The position numbers and the translations under genes were made by a program. Of a stretch of DNA of 41,367 bases, positions 34,071 to 41,367 are shown piece after piece. The notes beneath the pieces were generated by a model. The model had not been told where the DNA came from and ran no database searches. It saw only the letters and a list, made by a program, of their open reading frames with translations. Positions within the stretch are counted from its first letter, which is position 1. Each line of letters begins with the position of its first letter. Origin of the DNA: Vicinamibacteria bacterium (GTDB taxonomy: Bacteria > Acidobacteriota > Vicinamibacteria > Fen-336 > JAGNNV01); assembly GCA_016650185.1 (NCBI GenBank), contig JAENWE010000043.1, forward strand, positions 1 through 41,367, read 5' to 3'.

Positions 34071-35009
34071 GTGGAACGTCTGGACGTCGTCTATGCCTGG
34101 GTGGATGGAGCCTGGCCCGGCTACCGGGACGAACTCTCACGCTACGCGGGCCGTCCCGTCGACTTGAACCCCAACCGCCACCGCGACAATCTCGACCTGT
34201 TGAAATACAGTCTTCGCTCCCTGGAGGTCTTCGCCCCCTGGATTGAGAGGATTCACCTGGTAACCGCTCGTCCGCAGTCGCCTTCCTGGCTGAACCCGCA
34301 CGCACCGGGCCTCAAAGTGATTCACCATGACGAGTTGTTCGCGCTCCGACACCTTCCGACCTTCAACTCCTTCGCCATCGAGTCCTATCTGTATCTCCTG
34401 CCCGACCTCTCACCCCGCTTCTTGTACTTCAACGACGATATGGTCCTCGGCCGCACCCTTCACCCTGGAGACGTGATGACCAAAGACGGTCGGGCGCGCA
34501 TCCACCTCGAATGGAATCCTTCGATCGCCCGGCGAAAGGATGAGCATCCCTGGCGCGCCGCCATCGGCTTCGCGAACGAGCTGCTCGATAAAGCCTTCGG
34601 CGCGGCCAATGCGCGGCGTCTGGTGCGCCATGCTCCGGTGTTGATGGAGATCCAACGCTGGCAGGCACTCGCTGATAAGTGGCCCGAGCCCCTGGAAGCC
34701 ACGCGGTCCGGGCGCTTCCGTTCGGGAGACACGTTCGCTCCCGACTTCCTCTATCCGTACTTTTGTCTCGCTACCGGGCACGCAACCGCGGTATCGATCG
34801 TGGACAGTTACCGCCAGGCCGCCTATGTTGGTCTCGATAACCGGGGGTGGCTGGTGAGCCTCCAGCTCGCCGTCGTCGATCGCCTCCGCCCCCTTTTCCT
34901 CACCCTGAACGACAATTTCGACGAAACGGCTGCGGAGGCCGTCGTGGCCTCGGTGCGCCGATTCCTCGAGTCGTGGTTTCCGCGCCCCTCGCGCTTTGAG
35001 AAGCCATGA
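34071..35009 (+). CDS. Stealth-family sugar-1-phosphate transferase
   Basis: A 312-residue protein with the conserved Stealth blocks: CR1 DVVYAWVDGAWPGY, CR2 NRHRDNLDLLKYSLRSLE...TFNSFAIESYLYLLP with FLYFNDDMVLG (DD metal pair), CR3 RRLVRHAPVLMEIQRW and a CR4-like TLNDNFDE. Stealth proteins transfer hexose-1-phosphate from a nucleotide sugar to make phosphodiester-linked polymers (capsule synthesis; GNPT homologues in animals). The start is GTG (34071-34073). The 3' ATGA overlap couples it to the acyl-AMP ligase, an unexpected pairing of a glycan phosphotransferase with a lipid enzyme. Confidence 0.85.
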   Translation: MERLDVVYAWVDGAWPGYRDELSRYAGRPVDLNPNRHRDNLDLLKYSLRSLEVFAPWIERIHLVTARPQSPSWLNPHAPGLKVIHHDELFALRHLPTFNSFAIESYLYLLPDLSPRFLYFNDDMVLGRTLHPGDVMTKDGRARIHLEWNPSIARRKDEHPWRAAIGFANELLDKAFGAANARRLVRHAPVLMEIQRWQALADKWPEPLEATRSGRFRSGDTFAPDFLYPYFCLATGHATAVSIVDSYRQAAYVGLDNRGWLVSLQLAVVDRLRPLFLTLNDNFDETAAEAVVASVRRFLESWFPRPSRFEKP

Positions 35010-36721
35010 GCGGATCCATGACGTTCGTTGACGTGCTGCGCCGTCGCGCCGAAAGCCGGGAGGGTGAGAAAGGCTACACCTTCCTGGTCGATGGCGAGGG
35101 CCTCGAGGAACGACTCAACTACGCCGAACTGGCGGTTCGCGCCCGGCTGATTGGAGGAAGGCTGGCCGCCCGGATCCCGCGGGGCGTCCGGGCTGTGCTT
35201 GTTTTTGACCCCGGGCTCGCATACATCGCGACGCTTTTCGGCTGCTTGCAGGCCGGCATCGTGGCCGTTCCGGCATACCCGCCGAACCCCCTTCGGCCGG
35301 AAGCCGGCCTCGACCAGATCGAACGCGTGACCGCAAGTGCAAAGGCCAGGTTCATCCTGGGCTCCGGCGAACTCCTGGGCCGTCTGCACAATCTGCTCAG
35401 AGGCGCCCCCTGGGTGCAGGGCCTGGGGTGGATCGACGTCAGCGCCGCCGACGCCGATCAGGCGAACTGTCTCCCTGAGGTTTCGGAGGACGACATCGCC
35501 ATCATCCAGTACACCTCCGGTTCCACGTCCGAACCCAAGGGCGTGATGGTGACCCATCGCAACCTGATTCAGAACGCCGAGTTCATTCGTGCAGGCTTCG
35601 CACTCACCGAGAATGCCAGTGGCGTCTCCTGGCTGCCTCCCCATCACGACATGGGTCTGATGGGAGGGATCATCCAGCCTCTGTTCATGGGCATGAACAT
35701 GGTTCTCCTATCGCCCCAGCTTTTCGCGCGGCGTCCGGCCACCTTCCTCGAGGCCATTTCGCGATTTCAGTTGACGGGTGGGGGCGGCCCGAACTTCGCA
35801 TACGACATGCTGACCAGGAGGGTGGGCGAAGCGGCCAAGGCCCAGCTGGACCTCTCGTCCTGGAATCTGGCGTTTTGTGGAGCGGAGCCGGTGCGCGCGG
35901 CGACCCTCGACGCCTTCGCCGATGCCTTCGCGGGATGTGGCTTTCGCCGCGAGGCTTTTCTCCCGTGCTACGGCCTCGCCGAGGCGACTCTTCTGGTCAC
36001 CGCCTCTGAATTCACCAGGGAGCCGCGACGCCTGACTCTCGACGACGGCGCGCTCGAGAAGGGTTTTGTGGTGCCTGCCGACCCTTGCCTGCCGGGAACA
36101 CGCGCGTTCGTCAGTTGCGGCCGTGCGCCAGCCGGCATGCGAGTGACGATTGTCGATCCCGGGACCGGTCAGGTTCAACCGAAAGGCCGAACCGGCGAGA
36201 TCTGGGTCAAGGGCCCCAACGTCGCCGCGGGATACTGGGACGCCCCGCTCGCCACCGCGGCCAGCTTCAATGCACAACTCGACGACGGGCAGTCGGGATT
36301 CCTTCGTACCGGCGACCTCGGTTTCATCGATCAGGGCGAGTTGTTCATCACCGGAAGGTTCAAAGACCTGATCATCATTCGGGGCCGCAATCTGCACCCC
36401 CAGGACATCGAGTCGACCGTCGAAAACGCTCACTCCGCGGTGCGGCCGGGCCGATCAGCCGCGTTCTCCGTGGAGGTCGAGGGCGACGAGCGGCTGGTCG
36501 TGGTCTTCGAAGTCGGCCGCCGGGCCCTCCTCGATCCCGCACCCGTCCGGGAAGCGGTCCGACGGGCGGTCGCCGGAGCGCACAGCATCGTTCCCCACGA
36601 GATCGTCCTTCTAGAGCCCGCAAGGCTCCCCCGCACATCGAGCGGCAAACCGCGAAGGGTCCTCACTCGGCAGCGGTTCCTGGCGGGGCGGCTCGGTCTC
36701 GACGTGGAGACCCCCGAATGA
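35006..36721 (+). CDS. fatty acyl-AMP ligase (FAAL-like)
   Basis: A 571-residue ANL-superfamily adenylating enzyme. The P-loop is YTSGSTSEPKGVMVTH; GYWDAPLATAA and LRTGDLGFIDQGELFITGRFKD give the adenylate site and hinge; RGRNLHPQDIE and the C-terminal catalytic lysine in RTSSGKPRR complete it. VSCGRAPAGMRVTIVDPGTG and RNLHPQDIE are the FAAL (FadD32-like) variant rather than the CoA ligase. FAALs make acyl-AMP and pass the acyl chain to an ACP; the fused ACP at 28073 and the free one at 9759 are candidates. ATGA overlaps join it to both neighbours. Confidence 0.85.
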   Translation: MSGSMTFVDVLRRRAESREGEKGYTFLVDGEGLEERLNYAELAVRARLIGGRLAARIPRGVRAVLVFDPGLAYIATLFGCLQAGIVAVPAYPPNPLRPEAGLDQIERVTASAKARFILGSGELLGRLHNLLRGAPWVQGLGWIDVSAADADQANCLPEVSEDDIAIIQYTSGSTSEPKGVMVTHRNLIQNAEFIRAGFALTENASGVSWLPPHHDMGLMGGIIQPLFMGMNMVLLSPQLFARRPATFLEAISRFQLTGGGGPNFAYDMLTRRVGEAAKAQLDLSSWNLAFCGAEPVRAATLDAFADAFAGCGFRREAFLPCYGLAEATLLVTASEFTREPRRLTLDDGALEKGFVVPADPCLPGTRAFVSCGRAPAGMRVTIVDPGTGQVQPKGRTGEIWVKGPNVAAGYWDAPLATAASFNAQLDDGQSGFLRTGDLGFIDQGELFITGRFKDLIIIRGRNLHPQDIESTVENAHSAVRPGRSAAFSVEVEGDERLVVVFEVGRRALLDPAPVREAVRRAVAGAHSIVPHEIVLLEPARLPRTSSGKPRRVLTRQRFLAGRLGLDVETPE

Positions 36722-37362
36722 TCGACAGTCTCTACCGGTCGAAACAGGATGCGTTCTGGGACCGGTTGGGAGGCGTTCTTGCCCGGCGCGGCGTGTCGCC
36801 GGATGCCGTGACCAAAGGCGCGTTTCTTCTGAGCACGCTCAACTCTTTCGCCTTCCTCGTTCACCGCAACTTCCTCGCCTACGGTCTGCTGCTCGCGATG
36901 ACGGAACTTCTGGACAACTTGGACGGGGCCGTCGCCCGCGTGAGCGGGCGGAAGACGAGGTATGGCGCGTTTCTCGATGCGGCCACGGATCGCTACAAGG
37001 AGTCGCTGAGTCTGTTCGTCGTGGCCTGGGTGACGGGCTACTGGGTCGCGTGTTTCGCGGCGGTGACGGGCTCCCTGCTCACGAGCTACAACCGCGCGCG
37101 CGCCGCCGTCGAAGGCGCACAGGCCGCCGCCACGGGTCTTGATCTCTTTGAGCGCTTCGAACGTGTGGCGACACTCGTGCTGGGTCTCGTTCTTTCTCCG
37201 CTCTTGCCGCCCTCGCTGTTCCTCGGTCGCGACGCCCTCTGGGGCGCGTTGGTGTTGATCGGGATCTTGTCTCACCTAACGTCGGTTCAGCGCGTGTGGC
37301 GTGCCCGCCGGGTCCTGCGTGAACTTGACCGCGGGTCGTCCTCTCCCTTCCCCCGGGCCTGA
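36718..37362 (+). CDS. CDP-alcohol phosphatidyltransferase family protein
   Basis: A 214-residue membrane enzyme. The full active-site motif D69-G-x2-A-R-x8-G83-x3-D87-x3-D91 is present in LDGAVARVSGRKTRYGAFLDAATDR, with four or five more hydrophobic helices. Such enzymes transfer a phospholipid moiety from a CDP-linked donor onto an alcohol (glycerol-P, inositol-P, serine) or a phospho-alcohol onto a lipid. Here the substrate could come from the CdsA-like and kinase genes. The frame is open upstream to 36085; ATG 36718 overlaps the ligase TGA. The GT2 gene begins on the base after its stop. Confidence 0.88.
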   Translation: MIDSLYRSKQDAFWDRLGGVLARRGVSPDAVTKGAFLLSTLNSFAFLVHRNFLAYGLLLAMTELLDNLDGAVARVSGRKTRYGAFLDAATDRYKESLSLFVVAWVTGYWVACFAAVTGSLLTSYNRARAAVEGAQAAATGLDLFERFERVATLVLGLVLSPLLPPSLFLGRDALWGALVLIGILSHLTSVQRVWRARRVLRELDRGSSSPFPRA

Positions 37363-38523
37363 ATGGTTTCGCCCGAACTCTTCGATCTGAAATCGCCGGC
37401 GCGACGAAGGGTGGCGCTTCTGGTGTGTCGTCTCTATGCGGTGTTGCCCTGCGTCATCACGCCCCTCGTGACGGGCTTCTTGTGCGCGATCGAGAACGGC
37501 GTCTTCGCGGCCGCGGGCCTGGTCATCGTTTCCTCCGCTTTGATGGCCGTCCGGTTCCCTGACTTCCGAGAGAAGTCAGGCGCCATGGCGCTGAACGCCC
37601 TTTTCTACTTCACTCTGATCGCCCTGCCTCCGCTCGTTTTGCCTTTCGCCGGTCCTGCGGGCTTCCTTGCCGGAGCGATCTTCGGATCGGTGCTGTCACT
37701 GGCCGTGATCGGCTGGATCCCTCGCGTGCCCCGCGTGGGGTCGATGCTTCAGCCGGAGCTTTTTCCCGATGTGCTCACAGGACTGATCCTGAGCCTGCTC
37801 TTTTACATACCCGTTTTCCTTCTCAAGCGCCCGCGACTCGCCCCGCTCGAACCGGCCCCGCCTTTCGACGTGGCGGTGATCCTCTGCGCCTACCAGGAGG
37901 AGGCCACGATTGACGAATCACTCGCGAGTATCCGGGTTGCGGTCGACTGCCTGCGGGGATCGCCGCTCGTGAAACGAGTCCGCGTCATCCTCGTGGACTC
38001 GAGTCCCGTCGAAGCGACGCGCCGGCGCGTCGCTTCCCAGGTCGACCGCGTGATCGACGGAGACTCGGGGAAGCTGAGTGCCCGCCATCAGGCGATGCGC
38101 CTCGAAAATGCGGACATTTTCGTGGCCGCGGACGCCGATCGCCGCTATGACCCCGAATGGCTGGTGACCCTGCTGGCGCCCTTCGCCGACCCGAGGGTGG
38201 TGGCGACCATGGGAGAGACGCGAAACGCGGGTGCGGGCATGAGTGCTAGCGCCTTGTGTCGCGCCACGCTGAAGCTCCCGTACAACGGCGGCAACTCCGC
38301 CTTCTTTCGTTCCGCCTACTTCGCGGCGCCCTTCGCCACCACCATCGATCAGGGTCGGCACAAGGAACTCTGGGTCGAGGAGGAGTTTCTGTTCGGCTTG
38401 ACTCTGCAGGCGCAGGGACGCATAGCCCATGTGATGGAATGCCGCTCCTACGAACTGCGCCCCTACCCGCTTTTCGCCCAGCTCTCGCGTCATCTCTTCG
38501 GCGTGCGGCTTCGGACTTTCTGA
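37363..38523 (+). CDS. membrane GT2-type glycosyltransferase
   Basis: A 386-residue protein with about six hydrophobic segments in its first 155 residues and a GT2 domain from about 165: VAVILCAYQEEATIDESLASI, DSSPVEATRRR, KLSARHQAM and FVAADADRRYD with the DxD-like acidic group, then EEEFLFGLTLQAQG. It may act at the inner face of the membrane on a lipid-linked acceptor. The membrane half comes first, the reverse of many GT2 proteins. The stop at 38521-38523 may be a frameshift product: the +1 frame continues as FLKSRPLYALRDVKNREV. Confidence 0.78.
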   Translation: MVSPELFDLKSPARRRVALLVCRLYAVLPCVITPLVTGFLCAIENGVFAAAGLVIVSSALMAVRFPDFREKSGAMALNALFYFTLIALPPLVLPFAGPAGFLAGAIFGSVLSLAVIGWIPRVPRVGSMLQPELFPDVLTGLILSLLFYIPVFLLKRPRLAPLEPAPPFDVAVILCAYQEEATIDESLASIRVAVDCLRGSPLVKRVRVILVDSSPVEATRRRVASQVDRVIDGDSGKLSARHQAMRLENADIFVAADADRRYDPEWLVTLLAPFADPRVVATMGETRNAGAGMSASALCRATLKLPYNGGNSAFFRSAYFAAPFATTIDQGRHKELWVEEEFLFGLTLQAQGRIAHVMECRSYELRPYPLFAQLSRHLFGVRLRTF

Positions 38524-38824
38524 AATCACGCCCTTTGTACGCACTCCGTGATGTCAAGAACCGCGAGGTGGTCGGGCGGCGGAGTGCGGGGCGGCGCGCG
38601 CGGTCCGGCACGTCGGTCACCTCGCCCGCCGCAGCTGCCGCCTGCCCGGCCTGCGCGTGGTTTTAGGTACGATGAGGAGACCTCCGCTTCACGGAGCGAT
38701 TCCGACTGATACCGCGAAGCACCGACCGAACGGCGGGCATGGGTACGCTTTCGCAGCCACTATCAACTTGAAGCGGTGAGTCGTCTCTCGTTAGCCTCCA
38801 CCCCGTTCGCAAGCTCAGCCAAAT
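38524..38824. other. intergenic region before the GDP-mannose epimerase-like gene
   Basis: About 300 bp. The first ~130 bp stay open in the frame one base off the GT2 gene (to TAG at 38664) and may be a shifted C-terminus of that gene. The remainder shows no gene. The last 60 bp are less GC-rich, consistent with a promoter for 38825, but no boxes are assigned. Confidence 0.4.
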
Positions 38825-39802
38825 ATGAAATCTGAAAGAATTCTCGTCGCCGGTGCGGGTGGGTTTATCGGAGGGCACCTCGTTGCCGACCTTCTCAGTC
38901 AGGGATACAAGGACATCCGCGCCGTGGATCGCAAGCCGATGCGTGATTGGTACCAAAAGTTCCCGCAGGTGGAGAGTTCGCGGCTCGATCTCCAGGAACA
39001 AGATGCCTGCGAGCAGGCGGTCAAAGGCGCGAAGGTCGTCTATAACCTCGCCGCCGACATGGGCGGGATGGGCTTCATCGAGCTGAACAAGGGGCTGTGC
39101 ATGCTGAGCGTGCTGATCAACACCCACCTTCTCCTCTCCGCGAAGAAGAACAACGTGCGGCGCTTTTTCTTCGCCTCCTCCGCCTGCGTTTACAACGTGG
39201 ACAAACAACGCGATCCGAACGTAACCGCGCTCAAGGAGGCGGACGCCTACCCGGCGATGCCCGAAGACGGCTACGGTTGGGAGAAACTTTTCAGCGAGCG
39301 GATGTGTCGGCATTTCCGCGAGGACTTTGGCATCCAGACGCGCGTCGCCCGTTACCACAACGTCTATGGCCCCAACGGGACCTATGAAGGAGGGCGTGAA
39401 AAAGCCCCTGCCGCGATCTGCCGCAAGGTCATCCAGGCGAAGCTTTCACAGAAGCACTCGATCGAAATCTGGGGCGACGGCAAGCAGACCCGGAGCTTCA
39501 TGTACATCGACGACTGCCTCAAAGGCACGCACATGCTCATGCGCAGCGGTGTGATCGAACCGCTCAACATCGGCAGCAGCGAGCTTGTCTCGATCAACCA
39601 GCTCGTGGACATAGTCGAGGACATTGCCGGCATCAAGCTGAAGCGGAAGTACAACCTTAGCGCCCCGAAAGGCGTGAATGGGCGTAACAGCGACAACACT
39701 CTCATCAAAGCCCGCCTCGGCTGGGAGCCAGACACCCCTCTGCGCGACGGGATGGAGAAGACCTACCGCTGGATTTACGATCAGATGACGCGCAAGAAGT
39801 AG
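38825..39802 (+). CDS. GDP-mannose 3,5-epimerase-like SDR
   Basis: A 325-residue NAD-dependent epimerase. ILVAGAGGFIGGHLVADLLSQG is the NAD loop; NLAADMGGMGFIELNKG, FFASSACVYN, YGWEKLFSER (YxxxK) and ARYHNVYGPNGTYEGGREKAPAA follow the GDP-mannose 3,5-epimerase (GDP-L-galactose forming) pattern very closely, as does GRNSDNTLIKARLGW near the end. It would supply a GDP-sugar to surface glycans. It stands apart from the upstream operon (300 bp) and uses more lysine and asparagine codons than its neighbours, suggesting separate acquisition. No ribosome-binding site is visible before ATG 38825. Confidence 0.85.
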   Translation: MKSERILVAGAGGFIGGHLVADLLSQGYKDIRAVDRKPMRDWYQKFPQVESSRLDLQEQDACEQAVKGAKVVYNLAADMGGMGFIELNKGLCMLSVLINTHLLLSAKKNNVRRFFFASSACVYNVDKQRDPNVTALKEADAYPAMPEDGYGWEKLFSERMCRHFREDFGIQTRVARYHNVYGPNGTYEGGREKAPAAICRKVIQAKLSQKHSIEIWGDGKQTRSFMYIDDCLKGTHMLMRSGVIEPLNIGSSELVSINQLVDIVEDIAGIKLKRKYNLSAPKGVNGRNSDNTLIKARLGWEPDTPLRDGMEKTYRWIYDQMTRKK

Positions 39803-39900
39803 CAGCAGCCGCTTGGCGTCAGAAGAAACTCAAGCCCCGCAAGCGACGAGCGGGCGTCTTGTTCGTGCAGCGTCCCGGCGCGGAAGTCGGTTTCCCGCAT

Positions 39901-40122
39901 TTCCGGACCGTACTACACAACTGCTCGACGCAGCCATCGCCACCTCGAGGAGCTCAAGGATACGACGCGTCGCTGCGGGCCCACCGTTCCCGATCGCGTG
40001 CCGTCGTCCGGGCGATCCACGCCGAGTTCCGACTCCCCCGCCATGCCCAGAAGGAACTCCTCGCCTTCCTCGACTGCGGGCTCCTCTGTCGCGGCTTTGC
40101 CCCGACTGAAATGCCGATGCCC
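39901..40122 (+). pseudogene. IS91-like transposase N-terminal remnant (frameshifted)
   Basis: Three plus-strand frames must be joined: FRTVLHNC, then RRSHRHLEELKD, then SRAVVRAIHAEF...LLAFLDCGLLCRGFA, then RLKCRCP. Together they follow the start of IS91-family transposases (…TVL….HLE…VV…FLDCGxLxxGFARxRC), where the cysteines begin a zinc-binding domain. At least three frameshifts show decay, and nothing downstream continues the protein. Recognition is from memory, but the run of matches in order is convincing. Confidence 0.5.
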
Positions 40123-40213
40123 AAGCCGGCGGCAAGCACTGCGGCGCCGGTCACGTAGGCAAGCGCCGGATGCGCCGGAATCCACGGAATCACCTGAATC
40201 ACGAGCGCGTGAA
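40089..40213 (-). pseudogene. DoxX-like membrane protein fragment
   Basis: The minus strand reads FHALVIQVIPWIPAHP then ALAYVTGAAVLAAGLGI, the IP-x-x-IP-x-H/P...Y-x-T/V-G-x-x-x-x-A-A-G segment between helices of the DoxX family. A TAG precedes it in frame and the sequence after about 40120 no longer fits, where the IS91-like remnant begins. I infer a gene cut by that insertion. From 40214 to 40409 I see nothing. Confidence 0.4.
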
Positions 40214-40409
40214 ACTAGGCGGGGAAAGGCTGTGCTGCCATGTCGGCACAAACCAGATGCTCGCCGCCCTTGGCTGCTGTCCATTCCGGCGCGCGAGGCG
40301 AAACGCGCCGGTGAGAAAGGCGAGCGGCCCGCGGCGCCGACGGAAGAATCATGAAGCGACAGATGGAAAAGCGCATCGCTGTCTATTGAATCGGATCAAG
40401 CCCAGGTCG

Positions 40410-40670
40410 TCAGCCCGGAGTCTTGTCGGGGCCCGCGCGCAATTCGCGCCAGCCCGCTTCGTGAATCTGCACGCCGTATTGCTTGGCGGCAGCCTTTATC
40501 CGCCGCCACGCGTCGTCGCGCTCGGCGTCGCTTACGCCTTGCACCTGGTCGAAGCGCGCAATGGCGTTGCGAACATGGCTCGCATTCTCGATCGGCTCCT
40601 TGCGCTGCGCGGGAAACGCAAACTTCGTGTCCGGAATAGCGGCTCGTGCCTTCGTGGTCAGCTTGGACAT
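40410..40670 (-). CDS. small DUF6582-like protein
   Basis: An 86-residue protein. MSKLTTKARAAIPDTKFAFPAQRKEPI, then ASHVRNAIARFDQV and DDAWRRIKAAAKQYGV, follow the small family (DUF6582) in which a lysine/arginine-rich start with F-A-x-P-x-x-R-x-x-P is followed by H-x-x-N-A. Function unknown; such proteins are small, cytosolic and basic. A GAGGAG-type ribosome-binding site precedes ATG 40670. The downstream tail (HEAGWRELRAGPD) is variable. Confidence 0.75.
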   Translation of the reverse strand: MSKLTTKARAAIPDTKFAFPAQRKEPIENASHVRNAIARFDQVQGVSDAERDDAWRRIKAAAKQYGVQIHEAGWRELRAGPDKTPG

Positions 40671-40719
40671 TTTTTCTCCTCGTAGAGTGCAGGCCGGCCT
40701 GCATCGTTAGGCGTCGGTC

Positions 40720-41367
40720 TCACCTTGGCGCAAAATCGAGCACCACCCGAGACGGCACCTCGCCCTTGGCCAGCCGCTCGAAGACGGTGTTAATGGCCGA
40801 CAGCGGCTGTAGCTCGATATCGGCTTTGACCTTGCCCGCGGCCGCGAAGGCCAGCGCCTCAGCCATGTCGTGCCGATTGCCGACAAAGGAGCCGCGGATG
40901 GTGATGCAGTTGGCCACCACGTCAAACAGCGGCGTCGGAAAGTCGCCCGGCGGAATGCCCACCAGTACGCAGGTGCCGTGTTTGCGCGTCATGCCGACGC
41001 CTTGCTTGAAGGCCGGCAATGACGGCGCCGTGATGACAACACCGTGGGCGCCCCCGCCCGTGACCTTCACCACGACGGCCACCGGATCACCGTTCCTGGC
41101 GTTGACCACCGCATCGGCGCCCAGGCGCTTGGCGTGTTCAAGCTTGCGGTCGTCGATGTCCACCGCGCACACATGCAGGCCCATCGCCTTGGCGTATTGC
41201 ACACCCAGATGCCCCAGCCCGCCGATGCCCGAGATCACAATCCATTCGCCCGGCCGGGCCTGGGTCTGCTTGATGCCCTTGTACGACGTAATGCCGGCGC
41301 AGATCAGCGGCGCTGCGTTCTTGGCCACCAGGTGCGCAGGGATGTGCGCGACGTAGTTCGGGTCGGC
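40720..41367 (-). CDS. adhP: zinc-dependent alcohol dehydrogenase, 5' truncated by window edge
   Basis: The C-terminal 215 residues of an AdhP-type NAD-dependent alcohol dehydrogenase. The reading frame runs off the right edge (ADPNYVAHIP...). Visible are APLICAGITSYKGIK, the Rossmann loop ISGIGGLGHLGVQYAKAMG, the NAD-selecting aspartate in VCAVDIDDRKLEHAKRLGAD, and the family C-terminus GSFVGNRHDMAEALAFAAAGKV...AKGEVPSRVVLDF. The zinc-ligand part lies outside the window. A GTG at 41328 is only an internal codon. It is 49 bp upstream of the DUF6582-like gene on the same strand. Confidence 0.88.
   Translation of the reverse strand, partial: ADPNYVAHIPAHLVAKNAAPLICAGITSYKGIKQTQARPGEWIVISGIGGLGHLGVQYAKAMGLHVCAVDIDDRKLEHAKRLGADAVVNARNGDPVAVVVKVTGGGAHGVVITAPSLPAFKQGVGMTRKHGTCVLVGIPPGDFPTPLFDVVANCITIRGSFVGNRHDMAEALAFAAAGKVKADIELQPLSAINTVFERLAKGEVPSRVVLDFAPR

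Noticed and set aside
1..41367. CRISPR array, tRNA, rRNA, prophage or toxin-antitoxin loci
   Set aside because: Reading both strands I saw no regular direct repeats, no tRNA cloverleaf-like CCA ends, no phage structural genes and no convincing TA pair; small structured RNAs cannot be ruled out by eye.

Overview
The window is high-GC DNA from a Gram-negative bacterium. It carries two outer-membrane/envelope export systems, a Tat-type secretion signal, dense use of GTG and TTG starts, and many genes coupled by ATGA, GTGA or TTGA stop/start overlaps. No rRNA or tRNA gene was seen, so the phylum cannot be fixed. The gene mix would fit an uncultured Acidobacteriota-, Myxococcota- or Eisenbacteria-like lineage, but that is a guess.

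Left part (1-9131) is mostly housekeeping and catabolism. A minus-strand operon holds a zinc-ribbon membrane metallopeptidase, a GIY-YIG protein, an Uup-type ABC-F ATPase and a universal stress protein. Kynureninase (kynU) converges on a VOC-bicupin gene. A DUF885 peptidase and a Tat-exported carbonic-anhydrase-like protein follow. Three gene relics lie here or just beyond: two malic-enzyme C-termini (at the left edge and near 9.4 kb, in opposite orientation) and a LigB-type dioxygenase piece.

Middle-left (9759-18942): an orphan acyl carrier protein and KAS II pair, an Eis-like acetyltransferase, and a DevBCA-type tripartite exporter. The exporter has an ATPase carrying a C-terminal cyclic-nucleotide-binding domain, two MacB/DevC-like permeases, an HlyD-type adaptor and a divergently transcribed TolC-like channel.

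Centre (19115-38523) is the most interesting region: three abutting operons that look like one locus for an unusual phosphorylated, glycosylated lipid. The first plus-strand operon has LicD, a LicC-like nucleotidyltransferase fused to an aminotransferase, a double-domain glycosyltransferase, a beta-propeller protein resembling the N-domain of glucosamine inositolphosphorylceramide transferase, and an FkbM methyltransferase. The minus-strand block has a CdsA-like cytidylyltransferase, an FGGY kinase, an MsbA-like exporter, an ACP-alpha-oxoamine synthase fusion (serine palmitoyltransferase-like), an SDR epimerase/reductase overlapping it, a second FkbM-like methyltransferase and a NodZ/FUT8-like transferase. 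The second plus-strand operon has a Stealth phosphotransferase, a fatty acyl-AMP ligase, a CDP-alcohol phosphatidyltransferase and a membrane GT2. My reading is that acyl-AMP ligase loads an ACP, the oxoamine synthase builds a sphingoid-like base, the SDR reduces it, CDP-dependent enzymes add a phospho-headgroup, and glycosyl- and phosphotransferases decorate it before export. This is inference from domain content and gene order; no step is proven by the sequence.

Right end (38825-41367): a GDP-mannose 3,5-epimerase-like gene, a decayed patch with IS91-like transposase and DoxX-like fragments, a small DUF6582-like gene and a truncated zinc alcohol dehydrogenase (adhP).
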